From NCBI GenBank assembly GCA_035772405.1, contig JAYKKM010000047.1, forward strand, positions 3,886,001-3,950,000: DNA of 64,000 nucleotides, written 5' to 3'. A model generated the notes under the pieces. It saw only the letters and a list, made by a program, of their open reading frames with translations. It was not told where the DNA came from and ran no database searches. Position numbers and translations under genes: made by a program. Shown here one piece after another: positions 34,401 through 37,231 of this stretch. Every line of letters begins with the position of its first letter. The first letter of the stretch is position 1. The DNA is from Chrysogorgia sp. JL179-B06 (taxonomy: Eukaryota > Cnidaria > Anthozoa > Scleralcyonacea > Chrysogorgiidae).

Positions 34401-35646
34401 TTATAATTGTTCATGATTTTCTAATGTTGTGTACAACTTGCTACGTCAGATCAGCTCGTTTAAATTTTAAATACACATAAGTCTAAATATCTCAAGGACT
34501 GAATGAAATACAGTATGGAAGAGCTGTAAGTTGTTATTCCTCAATCCTCATTGTTTTAAGAGTTTTTCAAATAAGATAAACTTAATTTGCGATTCATTTA
34601 CACTTTAATTCTCTACTTTGTTATTACTATAGAACTTCTTTCATAATGGAACCCAAATTAAATATTCTTTTATATTCATTTAAATTATCCTTTCTGACCA
34701 TGTTCATGTGTCTGTAATTCCAAAGAATCATTGCTTTGTAATGAGTTGACCAGAAACGTTAATTTGCATGCATATAAAAGAATATTTAGACAGGCTGCCA
34801 TTATGAAAAAGATCTTTATGTTACATTAATTTACAATGTTTTAAAAAGAGATTTTAATTAAATAAATACTTAGGAGATGTCGGGAATAGACAGAATAAAT
34901 TTACAAAATTAATACTAAGTTTAACTTCTCTGTAGATAACACTATGGGAAGGGGTTGAAATACCCGAAGCAAAATGGAAAATTATTTGATTCCAAGAAAG
35001 AAAATGTTCGGGAGTTTACAAATTCTGTTGTAAGAATGCTTTACAAATCGAATGTGCTTGCTTCAAGTTCGTTGACAGGAAAAATAAGCAATGCCTTCAA
35101 GGCTTCTAAAATTCCCAAATCAAAACTACCAGATGTGGACAATGTTATTTGTAAGTACTTATGGTGTTTACAACTTCACTATGTTTTCTGCTCAACACAA
35201 TGAACAACAAACTTATCTGGAACTGTATACAGCTAAATCAATTAACGTTGCCCTTGACAAAGCTAAAAGGTCAAAGCCAAGCGCGAAAGTACAATTTCCT
35301 TCAAACTTTTAGCTCTTGGCTGCAAGCCATGCAAACATGAAAACCAAACATGCAAACCAAAAACTGCACCAACTGTTGTGCAATGTTTTATGATTTGCTT
35401 CTAGGGCTAGAATGCAAGATTCTGTTTGGCCTGGCCTGATAATCTATCAGGATGACCAGACAGTAAAATAAACACTCTTGATGATGCATGGCTAATAAGT
35501 TGAACATATTTCTTTTTCTCTATGAAGCATTCATTTCATCAAGGACAGCAGATGATGGGAAAAAAGTAAAGGCGGCAATTACGCAGCTGCTCAACACTGA
35601 GGCCAAAAGGGGGAAAGACAGTGGTGACCAGCAGAATGCTGATTAA
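13416..35646 (+). CDS. BEN-like domain protein of the large transposon, split by a Polinton (5' end not found)
   Basis: A chain of exons with good GT..AG borders and matching phases: 13416-13527 (WPTNPKVLKSLRKKSLPVD), 31856-32010, 32586-32687, 32793-32852 (acidic, SSGDEEDFYE), 33101-33203 (leucine-zipper-like coiled coil), 33626-33873 (Ser/Pro/Thr-rich), about 33968-34108, 34970-35150 (FTNSVVRMLYKSN ... SSLTGKISNAFK) and 35528-35646, ending in TAA with AATAAA at 35685. The last two coding exons resemble a BEN domain, a DNA-binding or protein-binding module of chromatin and viral proteins. The Polinton lies in the intron between the first two listed exons; their phases (1/1) fit across it. An alternative acceptor at 34936 would give a frame break, so 34970 is preferred. 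Its partner is the divergent transposase; a role in binding element ends is inference. Confidence 0.65.
13920..14088. repeat. Tip palindrome of the left Polinton end
   Basis: The first 169 nt fold back on themselves: AGTAGTATAGC at the tip pairs with GCTATACTACT at 14078-14088, and GACGTCAAACGTGAATATAA pairs with its complement across a short AT-rich loop. Stem mismatches are few (for example around CGAGCCCAATCG against CGAATAAGCTCT). Confidence 0.9.
14290..14665. repeat. 47-bp tandem repeats in Polinton terminal repeat
   Basis: TCGTTTCAACATTTTCACAA followed by ATTTGTCAAATC recurs every 47 bp (for example 14401, 14448, 14495), about six to seven copies. The mirror array is at about 30960-31270. 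Possible binding sites for a replication or packaging protein (inference). Confidence 0.85.
14748..18368 (-). CDS. polB: Protein-primed family B DNA polymerase (pPolB)
   Basis: Replicates the Polinton DNA, priming from a terminal protein as in adenovirus-like systems (family knowledge). The 1206-aa frame is intact. Seen in order: a zinc-finger-like HFCRYCLQCF (about 325), exonuclease motif I YADFEA (381), an HNH/Zn-like block CHIC ... DHCHVSGKYRGSAHRQC (481-513), Exo II HNLRGYDSHF (528), Exo III YLKSDVVLLADV (672), polymerase motif A LDANNLYGWAMSQ (771), motif B KLMNNSVFGKTMEN (934), motif C FTDTDSLL (1033), and GLRSKMYSY (1096). All key acidic residues are present. The start ATG overlaps the stop of the upstream gene by 4 bp. 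The last 12 residues are encoded in the terminal repeat and are the same as those of the gene at the other end. Confidence 0.97.
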   Translation of the reverse strand: MSRTVKNPLTKRRAHKTSAAVVNSLTDEATNVHGFFGDQETQPVAQDLTPSTHLLHRALRGFTRSYGVEVIDDRDINQVSGSRSAVTNLLRRELGETNGMKVVETVKVTFEKVLELDKTTYKTAYFNSETFVVINEHDIEGVANRGSEQILTRIAGWLSEGSGWTIDKIDAHYVNVAIYRPLHGSSYIALPKELRNSMKGLINVNNDDDNECFRWCHLAHKFPVGKHSDRTSKYARHVGELNYDGIDFPVTLKDYNKIEKANDISINVFGYENKQPFPVYVSKETYPDHMDLLLITNDAGNKHYVYIRDFNKFMYRQTKYKARKHFCRYCLQCFTRADVLESHIEVCLVINGKQAIKMPQKGAKVKYENFSRQLNVPFVVYADFEAITQKVHTATPSSECSYTNAYQRHVDCGYGYKLVCCYDNEYSKPVKVYRGENAVNKFIGEMLEIVEYCKETSESHFNKEMILTDADKKNFDEAKSCHICSVEYTGADVRVRDHCHVSGKYRGSAHRQCNVNFKLTDKIPVIFHNLRGYDSHFIMQEIGKFGQDINVIPNNMEKYMAFMLGKNLVFLDSFQFMSSGLDNLVKNLPRDAFKYTSEVFHDEGLALMTRKGVYPYDYMDSFDKFDECELPSKKDFYNILNDEHITEEMHERAIDVWDYFDVENMGGYHDLYLKSDVVLLADVFENFRKTCHREYKLDPCHYFTSPGLAWDAMLKMTGVELELLSDIDMFQFVEMGMRGGVSYICNRHGVANNKYMEGYDKEQESKYLMYLDANNLYGWAMSQSLPTGGFKWLTGREIEKVNLHDYHNNSKKGLLLEVDLEYPAHLHDLHNDYPLAPEKMEITVDMLSEYCTKIKNKFNVSVGGVKKLVTNLMDKKKYVCHYGNLQLYMDLGLKINKIHRVLQFDQSKWLGKYIDFNTVKRTAAKNAFEKDFFKLMNNSVFGKTMENLRKRVDVRLVTTAKKLEKLVSKPTFVSCKIFSENLVAVHKVKETLTLNRPAYVGMCILDLSKTLMYNFHYNYIMKKYSSDTCRLHFTDTDSLLYSIKTDDVYSDFMMECEKFDNSDYPADSPFFFRENKKVIGKMKDECAGTPIVEFVGLRSKMYSYLKEGGGGGKTAKGIRKNIIKKVIRHEDYKSVLLEQKQLRHIMKTIRSVKHQLGSYEINKVSLSCFDDKRYLLENGIDSYAYGHKNIEVRGEATNAENSEQTD
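18365..18943 (-). CDS. Zinc-ribbon protein upstream of polB
   Basis: A 192-aa protein (the frame opens one codon earlier with GTG, but the ATG at 18943 is the natural start). A zinc ribbon CSDC ... CPKC lies at residues about 34-55, followed by a basic, helical region with KRSWWMGRRLRN and DFLKVVNVLHSCNL, and LGWCESGDNYYDEWF near the end. Its stop overlaps the polB start by 4 bp, so the two may be co-expressed. The layout of zinc ribbon plus helical domain recalls viral late transcription factors of the VLTF3 type, but no specific motif proves this; function unknown. Confidence 0.75.
   Translation of the reverse strand: MDELMRQMSYGYTIDEIANETQVECGDTFRIYYCSDCDVVKHVTDCGGYACPKCGDVEWGYTQSYSDMRLTRLKSVHKRSWWMGRRLRNVVKGEHLELIKEDFLKVVNVLHSCNLIKGRNVSRYGYYIIRLCHRRRVKTLKKVSDLKDGKVKDLFDDNLFGVVYPKLGWCESGDNYYDEWFRKKTSVVYRSQ
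18971..19390 (-). CDS. Small membrane protein with coiled coil
   Basis: 139 aa. A hydrophobic N-terminus (VSVVAGGIFNAVAFAGAGF), a charged heptad-like middle (RDKIQRLRQRLSDANADIND) and a C-terminal membrane segment (LLFVGVLGLGSGIAVWVLV). Both ends in a membrane with a coiled coil between them is likely. Four bases separate it from the next upstream gene. No family recognised; a virion membrane or scaffold role is inference. Confidence 0.75.
   Translation of the reverse strand: MVSVVAGGIFNAVAFAGAGFMFSKFNHSGYEAEMKRHNHALEQLAGAKEAWSENEVAKRDKIQRLRQRLSDANADINDTSRALEELGRAMTIQHGGRVFTDPPKIADYYQPSAEMREYQLLFVGVLGLGSGIAVWVLVR
19395..19637 (-). CDS. 80-aa small membrane protein
   Basis: Two moderately hydrophobic segments (YDALLVTTGAVAVSMIS and VKLAAAVGAGTLLVKWM) ending in a basic tail KKWIPTDPFKSM. 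Packed tightly between two other small membrane-protein genes on the same strand. Family unknown. Confidence 0.65.
   Translation of the reverse strand: MYMTAIDRKELMNELYDALLVTTGAVAVSMISKKALGEPLGTPETVKGTVKLAAAVGAGTLLVKWMQSKKWIPTDPFKSM
19653..19988 (-). CDS. 111-aa single-span membrane protein
   Basis: A Lys-rich N-terminal half (VKVKDPKRVAAGKKLAEISK), one clear membrane segment (SYGYIVGTLGVIIAGASLWY) and a Ser/Thr/Pro-rich tail. First gene of the leftward block; it starts opposite the rightward gene at 20109. Function unknown. Confidence 0.7.
   Translation of the reverse strand: MVEDSQTAVDAKITADVKSVKVKDPKRVAAGKKLAEISKAAKEKKMREMIVNEEQGSEWSYGYIVGTLGVIIAGASLWYTISSEKEPVSTTPTPASESHRTRRPALDTFDS
20015..20070. 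promoter_or_regulatory. 23-bp direct repeats in a divergent intergenic region
   Basis: CTCACAGTTGACCTCACAGG begins a 23-bp unit at 20015 and 20038 with a partial third copy at 20061. It lies in the only sizeable gap (120 bp) between two divergent gene blocks, the natural place for a two-way promoter. A regulatory role is inferred from position. Confidence 0.55.
20109..20846 (+). CDS. 245-aa protein with two C2H2-like zinc fingers
   Basis: N-terminal 150 residues without known motifs. Then two Cys/His clusters: C155, C159, H171, H177 and C189, C192, H201/H205, H211 (CHPC ... HRLRHESSRSH). These look like degenerate C2H2 fingers, suggesting nucleic-acid or protein binding. Its 3' end overlaps the start of the thymidine kinase by 17 bp. 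The TATA-like GTATAACATA lies immediately before the ATG. Family not recognised. Confidence 0.75.
   Translation: MTQDREVSEEVIDRLLRTAFVSVSTPRVDNGPNVLNEYFSIYNLLDLRREEVLIKQPIPQVDCARHLHDTWIDLREDRAKEIADRLASIIPVWCYSSFKYLMLASDVYLNNPSGSNGTLLGNFLQVFLATLIWRPCPTKAKAWLELAANRDVHVCKVGCKEILGVDDIRDHVLSPAHRHFARDENVYTCHPCGVVTNDPLHRLRHESSRSHLKNLELQRIFNNEQQLPQQERTFLWGYSNHEETR
20830..21402 (+). CDS. tk: Type II thymidine kinase
   Basis: Phosphorylates thymidine (deoxyuridine salvage) to feed viral DNA synthesis. 190 aa, the normal length of this family. Walker A GPMFAGKT at residues 12-19, Walker B with the catalytic acid in IGIDEGHWY (D89-E90), zinc ligands C145-x2-C148 and C181-x2-H184, and the substrate lasso (TRGTTVDAPFNWR ending in GGAEQYRAVC). 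All catalytic features are there. The usual DEAQF is DEGHW here. Closest in style to TKs of large DNA viruses and cellular TK1. It is not part of the usual Polinton core set, so likely a captured gene. Confidence 0.93.
   Translation: MKKLGRLEIVIGPMFAGKTTETLRRLVALSKSGLKVLYMNNTGDTRRTDHAFSTHRQTIVVGSDSLPAKLVTNLPSSSEIADYDVIGIDEGHWYSDLLPVIREYVKAGIHVIICGLITTEHLKRLGELDTLFPMADDITFLKAHCVVCRDTRGTTVDAPFNWRYNPGPSFVGGAEQYRAVCRRHHPSTQN
21403..21635. other. Gap between convergent Polinton genes
   Basis: About 230 bp between the 3' ends of tk and the BRO-like gene. No ORF or strong structure seen; presumably 3' UTRs. Confidence 0.5.
21636..22430 (-). CDS. BRO-N / PD-(D/E)XK-like nuclease / zinc-finger fusion protein
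   Basis: 264 aa. Residues about 18-110 are a BRO-N DNA-binding domain (GGIWFKAKEVASALGYARPK, ELGVYSLTFSSKLERAK, FGRWVHTEVLPSVKK). Residues about 140-230 look like a restriction-type nuclease of the VRR-NUC style: GTPDLII (D171), VIEFKNPGG (E187, K189) and QESLLLRYKSAGY. The C-terminus has one C2H2/C2HC finger, CSQC ... HERRYC. An internal ATG at residue 12 is a possible alternative start. BRO proteins are widespread in large DNA viruses and phages; with the nuclease it may act in replication, recombination or exclusion of competing DNA (inference). Confidence 0.85.
   Translation of the reverse strand: MSSSFFCEAIVMATNSVQLFDGHQITTVNHNGGIWFKAKEVASALGYARPKDAVHDHVEPDCKMKMEQASFINELGVYSLTFSSKLERAKHFGRWVHTEVLPSVKKSLADVGLKHNQFKMITEFDLHTKVVGFLRKYYPEAILIAACGENQDTSSKRINSWKKGYQRGTPDLIIANANRQHSGLVIEFKNPGGTGKTSEEQESLLLRYKSAGYLTLLCDSYDDAITTVIKYFFDVGFQCSQCFRKFKNKSALSNHERRYCKETF
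22420..22560 (-). CDS. 46-aa Arg-rich basic peptide (small ORF)
   Basis: A short frame with its own ATG, lying between the 68-aa gene and the BRO-like gene; its last 11 bases overlap the BRO start. It encodes 8 Arg and 5 Lys, with a run RRRRK after an amphipathic stretch LRKLARNIRNFF. It fills an otherwise empty 138-bp gap in a densely packed genome, which supports it being real. Small Arg-rich peptides serve as DNA-condensing core proteins or membrane-active peptides in adenovirus-like virions; this is analogy only. Confidence 0.55.
   Translation of the reverse strand: MGWLRKLARNIRNFFRRRRKLRTNKTHLLHWYTTNQIYKKPDTYVE
22569..22775 (-). CDS. 68-aa protein with predicted N-myristoylation signal
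   Basis: Begins MGACFSRP: Gly2 and Ser6 match the GxxxS myristoylation rule and Cys4 could be palmitoylated. The ATG follows directly on the TAA of the upstream gene. The rest is charged, with no known domain. Likely tethered to a membrane. Function unknown. Confidence 0.65.
   Translation of the reverse strand: MGACFSRPHETYKINKTTDHMFKAGGSFGRGDVTLELHAEIGMRSKKTYGKPIMLPESDTVGVVGDVT
22776..23733 (-). pseudogene. Fibre-like gene with a frame break (two overlapping frames)
   Basis: Frame one, 23733-23107 (208 aa), starts MSLNYGYESDD and includes a basic start, GGRMSGIIDMQGS and long beta-type sequence ending WDKFIGYKTGMTNAW. Frame two, 23132-22776, carries HGLAYGGSIPAMES, KMHMISIHWQ, PYGTIFGI and ends in MTNRDIIIMGGEMM. 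Together they resemble one protein with a C-terminal concanavalin/LamG-like fold, a common layout for viral attachment or fibre-like proteins; this is inference. The switch of frame falls between about 23100 and 23140. It may be a real break, a programmed frameshift, or a sequencing error. Neighbours are 2 bp (upstream) and 0 bp (downstream) away. Confidence 0.5.
23736..25235 (-). CDS. 499-aa membrane-anchored protein, unknown family
   Basis: Starts MVCYMQKALHDYYG; a second ATG is at 25223. The central 380 residues have no motif I know. Residues about 405-460 hold three imperfect Thr/Pro/Val/Lys repeats (VPTTVKKKAHQESV style), a likely stalk, and the protein ends with a membrane segment LAIVLGFSAVSGYLLTKY. 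The layout of ectodomain, stalk and C-terminal anchor suggests a surface or virion membrane protein (inference). Its start nearly touches that of the divergent minor capsid candidate. Confidence 0.7.
   Translation of the reverse strand: MVCYMQKALHDYYGKYYKRAMANTSKAAHDAKADLIKKYPHATLSKFEFNPNISQDGKIMSVDVYFRNNDILSTDITSTTFKNDKNMWKWLHNSKFPIIWQGGGTIQPLPKGHKNHWGLWDGYPTENVLNYPVNNFKVFVNQNSYFMSKLPTLRVTTSKTMSEWGDSESYYRVVFATYCASFCCGVSLQHLSVSQEVHPVVTSVMRFHLYFTIRRLLRRMEGGETMRSISREFNASELYGKISKIPRKHYYQNKVLSDGTLGESRVFTLNDVRNDYKRYVARLSDGFTNIGLQYLNQSIEAFVYSTLGAQARTRVSVVGGSAGSLETQQEFRKLFSDSVINYDVSTWILNMNKSIRDTNVVQNLAVSPSTWLMPSNVVILKNKIAGYNNLLKIATESMRFGVNTRLNATTPTIMAKKVHQENVVTHSPVVPTTVKKKAHQESVVVPTTVAKKVYQENVTPLPVKKTVATTTSKPDTTTLAIVLGFSAVSGYLLTKYTLK
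25224..25247. promoter_or_regulatory. Very short divergent start region with palindrome
   Basis: AACATACCATATGTT is an inverted repeat centred between the two divergent starts. With the ATGs at 25223 or 25235 (minus) and 25236 or 25248 (plus), at most 24 bp separate the genes, so promoters must overlap coding sequence or this palindrome. Confidence 0.4.
25248..25946 (+). CDS. Candidate minor capsid (penton-like) protein
   Basis: About 232 aa from the ATG at 25248 (MRKLTVFIEG); another in-frame ATG lies at 25236. The C-terminal half (LLGFAKGEVIQND, MYRGLKYIEVSCDVVE, LPIPTEQS, RVKPNNGGLKIGAVLLELYI) is laid out like the single-jelly-roll minor capsid proteins of Polintons: a beta-rich body, the Y.EV.CDVVE strand and a final strand ending in an L-E-L motif. 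It opens the rightward virion block just before the integrase, 5 bp away. Assignment is by pattern and context. Confidence 0.6.
   Translation: MRKLTVFIEGVEKVVSFDNAMMVIHDNPYIMVKTATVFWDYHNTTNDDSIQVFTLDDSRVGSFKKIKVGEGYFSFDALVKVLKHESSELKVDLEIEKLVPTGKCRVKVSSSAVLDTIGPLLGFAKGEVIQNDSQWHTSPNEVDMYRGLKYIEVSCDVVETESNVGIDGKRSDVITTLPIPTEQSLKGSVQRHVDIESKVSIKKGVYSSMTFRVKPNNGGLKIGAVLLELYIV
25952..27055 (+). CDS. int: DDE integrase with chromodomain
   Basis: Inserts the element by a retroviral-integrase-type reaction, giving the 6-bp target copies seen here. 367 aa, intact. N-terminal IYYNPKTGFSGAERLY and VKEWL blocks typical of Polinton integrases; catalytic core with D81 (QMDLVDM), D147 (FDDGLEF) and E181 (VVERFNRSLK). 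C-terminal chromodomain from about 324 (VYRVEKVLKRKK ... MALVKWLGYESKHNSWIPE), which in other elements guides insertion to marked chromatin. The start ATG is 5 bp after the previous stop. Confidence 0.96.
   Translation: MELGVETEQGLRDIYYNPKTGFSGAERLYQSALGDGLKVTRKTVKEWLTAQDTYTRYKPIVRRHKFRATFVGFLGEELQMDLVDMSKYSKQNGGYYWILTGIEILSRYAFGIAVYRKDTKNMTEAVGKLLNDFKDRFGATPKLAQFDDGLEFYNVGVKSLLKEHGIEYFSTKSDKKAAVVERFNRSLKSIMWKYFYTRGTYKWIDVLDQFVSNYNSSVNRSIMMKPKDVNKSNGGEVWTTLFGHQFADNPLPKFRVGQSVRISKYKSVFTKGYEANFTEELFKVVKVIRGDPNVYEVEDHTGEQIIGKFYEQELSLVNKKHGDDVYRVEKVLKRKKVRGEKMALVKWLGYESKHNSWIPESDIQNVS
27062..28492 (+). CDS. 476-aa acidic, coiled-coil protein with C-terminal membrane segments
   Basis: Acidic N-terminus (YDDLEMENFDKYDDATDEQ), charged coiled-coil stretches at about 140-185 and 315-375, then two hydrophobic regions near the end (VSISVAGIITTIIIAG and about 429-470 with WAVGLANLVYNML, NLWVLAVVLAWFAYDYY). 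It sits between integrase and major capsid protein, where Polintons often keep an uncharacterised virion-type membrane protein. No enzymatic motif. Function unknown. Confidence 0.7.
   Translation: MSEGGEDYDDLEMENFDKYDDATDEQLEEELNKTNEGLSEITLDYGMGEMPKGVRVSFVNGRDYMERIRSELARRRSGREETSFIDTDDGKTVAIRGTNTEVPTVEFVEQESYGDVDAVSFSIALEEEEEIKRRLGKLKASNKELTENNVKRIKLINMKIRKLSKKGLGHDDASRKIVNRSWVTDSGAILFKPINKDGKYGKPKRILIPGKKGLIYSKDASSKNAIEQFKQLVNQIPESTETTAVTTEVIPDDFPVVETRVGYDDIPGLSPDENRELNGVLNPSDGVVRESRIGANGALRIQANYFQEAIDKANERVAELNKKKDLTIAENEEYIDLHERVIGLTQAKYRTLGQLEIEEVREQQEVDIDRFQRFKEWAKENMVGLSAVSISVAGIITTIIIAGRSAVMKGAMATRSFAQAVKNAITKMGPWAVGLANLVYNMLTLGAKGLAWLAQNLWVLAVVLAWFAYDYYKLKR
28515..29744 (+). CDS. mcp: Major capsid protein (double jelly roll)
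   Basis: 409 aa, intact. MGVIKGVRTQHVITLNPNKA, LYIDIPKLKVSSCLVPGSLGL, NNVSKLLVEKLVARLAGE, YRDLWES, LGKIMNDHGLYAP and NLELEYETI are the blocks I know from the major capsid proteins of animal Polintons. These proteins form trimeric double jelly-roll capsomers of icosahedral shells (family knowledge). Next to the packaging ATPase, as is usual. Confidence 0.88.
   Translation: MNAELSPGFRRATMGVIKGVRTQHVITLNPNKASPGEELYIDIPKLKVSSCLVPGSLGLVFDFKNANAKSWFLNNVSKLLVEKLVARLAGEAVYDNSGENYTGVYRDLWESATARDQMIDYGIGGENLRKLISKDDSGATSGNVTKVSDALMFGVIGTKQRIKLGKIMNDHGLYAPFSMNNNLQYVITLPKAADIMVAQSGSAVGGYTLENLELEYETIDNQELADEIASGYASGRSLSYEHVTLMKTTEWDKGTTIVNENINLPRKSMKAIVLLFTNKVRTDSEEFLYPNIESVRVTIEGVPNSVYSQGIPKSKFYAEAKRLFGLGEEHAQFMTIQKFYKDGFALVIDLRSVQDNRNVATGKNIVNTQSGVLLEITKKATTANVMCRVFVVSDGLVNFMNNGLQSIQY
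29760..30359 (+). CDS. FtsK/HerA-type genome-packaging ATPase
   Basis: Pumps DNA into the capsid. 199 aa, typical for the short A32-like packaging ATPases. Walker A GMTACGKT (11-18), Walker B TLIVLDDC (D91-D92), and the ITQQ sensor segment at about 123. Follows the capsid gene by 15 bp. Confidence 0.93.
   Translation: METPFNMLIVGMTACGKTHYLLETLESEYFSKFDYIVLICPTFEWNKAYQDWKYVCDPDVLAIDCAQDSVDAVLKCVTNVFKGTNTLIVLDDCASSQDVKNRTSQLVNLAFSARHFMLSVIVITQQLTSIAKPYRENISKLVCFYCPSRSDMKVVIDDYLGNISREKSSAIVTALKNNKYARLEISLRYPHSHEVVIPQ
30363..30875 (+). CDS. 170-aa protein with myristoylation signal, ending in the terminal repeat
   Basis: Begins MGISNSVMVKRK (Gly2, Ser6: N-myristoylation rule), followed by an acidic stretch, a helical middle and a hydrophobic segment VVTPYVPFLGLLSGGII. 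The last 12 residues are read from the terminal inverted repeat and equal the polymerase C-terminus. Starts 3 bp after the ATPase stop. Function unknown; membrane association is likely. Confidence 0.65.
   Translation: MGISNSVMVKRKSEENPTIEELVEETDDTSTVEDNVDVRRSELIRLSGDGVVSQSEAYIKKASAKVIDKIWRQYELKRMEIANAFLTDLLISKFASLLDGLNAIENPEELDDELQKDPLLKKDVESIVAVVTPYVPFLGLLSGGIITSKHVYDHHFRSEATNAENSEQTD
30960..31270. repeat. 47-bp tandem repeats, right terminal repeat
   Basis: Mirror image of the left array (GATTTGACAAATTTGTGAAA units). One unit differs in a 6-bp indel from the left copy. Confidence 0.85.
31529..31697. repeat. Tip palindrome of the right Polinton end
   Basis: Same 169-nt fold-back as at the left tip, in inverse orientation, again beginning AGTAGTATAGC and ending GCTATACTACT. 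Confidence 0.9.
33445..33534. repeat. 90-bp palindromic insertion
   Basis: ACTCATTTATTGATATTATG at the left is matched by its complement at the right; the inside again holds GGTAAATATG words. Lies in an intron of the BEN-like gene; probably a tiny MITE. Confidence 0.6.
34259..34585. repeat. Foldback element in a BEN-gene intron
   Basis: Two long arms of about 140 bp (AACTCTTAAAACAATGAGGA ... and its mirror, ending in CTCAATCCTCATTGTTTTAA...) meet around a pair of facing GACGTAGCAAGTT/AACTTGCTACGTC words. Arms are imperfect. Fits a foldback MITE. Confidence 0.65.
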
Positions 35647-36247
35647 ATGTTATTTTTAATTCAACCATTCTTTACCATCATGGCAATAAAAGCATTCCAA
35701 AAATATTAAATAATTCATTTGTTTAGTTTTATCCCAAGTAGAATTCCTTAAATTTTTTATCCATTTTTTATCATATTGTCATATGCTCATGTTTGAGTTT
35801 TTGGTATTAACTTAAACAATCGCATTCTGTATAGCAATTAGTGACATATAGCATAAAAAGCAAGTGTTAAGAAGTTTGAATTTGTTTAACTAACCATTAA
35901 AGTTTTTAAAACTATTTTACAAATTAATCCTATTGAATGAATTTACTAGAACTTGAGAAATGAATTCCTTCTATTGCCATGACTGTAAACATACATGTAT
36001 ATAAAAAACTGTTGATTACATTTTTGTCACATTTAATAAATAAGTATATTGTTCCATGCAAGTGTTTGTTTGTGTAATTAAAGAGACTTACTGTAACTAT
36101 ATAATTATATTTATATAAGTAAATAAATTTTTACACTAGAGCAAAAGTAACCGTATTCACATTGTTTTGTATCCTCATGGGAGTAAAAAAAATACAAATC
36201 TGATTACATTTGCTCTAGTATAAACACAGCCTAATATTTTCTATAGG
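35647..36247. other. 3' flank of the BEN-like gene
   Basis: Contains the AATAAA signal at 35685-35690; otherwise AT-rich with no gene. Confidence 0.5.
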
Positions 36248-36581
36248 TCCACAGACATGAACCTGTAGGATTCCTAAGGATATCTACAGGAATTCTCTAG
36301 AAAACCTATAGGATTTCTAAGAATACCTATAGGAATTCTATAGAAAACCTATGGGAATTCTATAGAAAACCTATAGGATTTCTATAGGTCACCTATAGGA
36401 TTTCAATAGGTCACCTATAGGATTTCTATAGGATGCCTATAAGATTCCGAAAGGTCGCCTATAGAAAATGTTCCAATTTCCTGTAGGATTCCTATAGGAT
36501 TCCTATAGGTTTCAATATAGATTTCTATAGGTTAGCCTATAAGATTCCTATAGGAAGGTCTATAGACTTTTTTCGTAAGGG
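36248..36581. repeat. Right terminus and subterminal CCTATAGG array of the large transposon
   Basis: Many CCTATAGGATTTC and CCTATAGGAATTC words ending in the 22-bp inverted repeat ..TTTTTTCGTAAGGG. Mirrors the left end in design, but the arrays are not identical in sequence. Confidence 0.75.
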
Positions 36582-36633
36582 AAGGACAGCACCAGGTCTA
36601 TATTGGACTCCATGAATAATTGTTGATTTAACT
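36582..36633 (-). pseudogene. 5' part of the interrupted outer exon
   Basis: Reads HGVQYRPGAVLRLAE in the frame that continues at 7614 once the element and one AA are removed. A 3' splice site (TTTAAACAG) lies just above 36633. Belongs to the same gene as 7334-7614. Confidence 0.6.
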
Positions 36634-37079
36634 CTGTTTAAATAAAACAAATTACAATGTTGGTTTACAGTACTCTCGGTTGCAACTTACCCATCCACAC
36701 TAGGTACTTTGAATTTTATTTTCATTAATATACAATCAACATTTGTACTTACTTGGTCGCAATGAATTTGTCCAGTCTTGTATGAACATCAAGTGCCTCA
36801 TAAAACATGTTTGCACAAGGATGATCATTGATCATTAAGGTCTACATTACATTCATCTGCAGCAATAAATATATCAATTTGAATTAATTTATTAATTATG
36901 TTTACCCTGGCCCCAGAGGCAATGCATTGGTAGTCCAGAGCAAGCCTGAAAATAAGCGACCGGACACGGTCCGGCACGAAAAGGGTAACTGACCGGAACA
37001 GAATTGCCTTCGTTCCTGACAATTTGTCTGGTAATAGTAATGAGAAACTCTGCAACATATTGCATTTTTTTATATGCAT
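36634..37079. other. No gene seen
   Basis: Probably intron or upstream part of the interrupted outer gene on the minus strand; no exon could be placed with confidence. Confidence 0.4.
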
Positions 37080-37215
37080 TATATTATATTATATTGCATT
37101 ATATTATATTATATTACTGTATATTATATTATATTATATATTATATTATATTATATTATTTTATATTATATTAATATTATATTATATTATATTATATTAT
37201 ATTATATTATATATT
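37080..37215. repeat. TATTA microsatellite
   Basis: Repeats of ATATT/TATTA. Similar tracts lie at 40248-40350 and 41028-41112. Confidence 0.9.
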
Positions 37216-37231
37216 ATATTTTGTAAAATAA

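Larger units (their letters stand above)
7615..36581. mobile_element. Large CACTA/EnSpm-like DNA transposon hosting a Polinton
   Basis: Both ends carry an identical 22-bp inverted repeat beginning CCCTTACGAAAAAAGTC (7615-7636 and 36560-36581), followed inward by CCTATAGG-like subterminal arrays. Flanking AA at 7613-7614 and 36582-36583 is a 2-bp target duplication, and removing the element restores an open frame in the interrupted gene. Inside are a Tnp2-type transposase (minus) and a BEN-like gene (plus), facing away from each other. Total length is 28,967 bp; without the nested Polinton and hAT-like element and their target copies it would be about 10.0 kb. Short TSDs, subterminal repeats and Tnp2-type transposase fit the CACTA/EnSpm superfamily, but the CCC.. 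terminus is not the classical CACTA/G. Confidence 0.75.
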
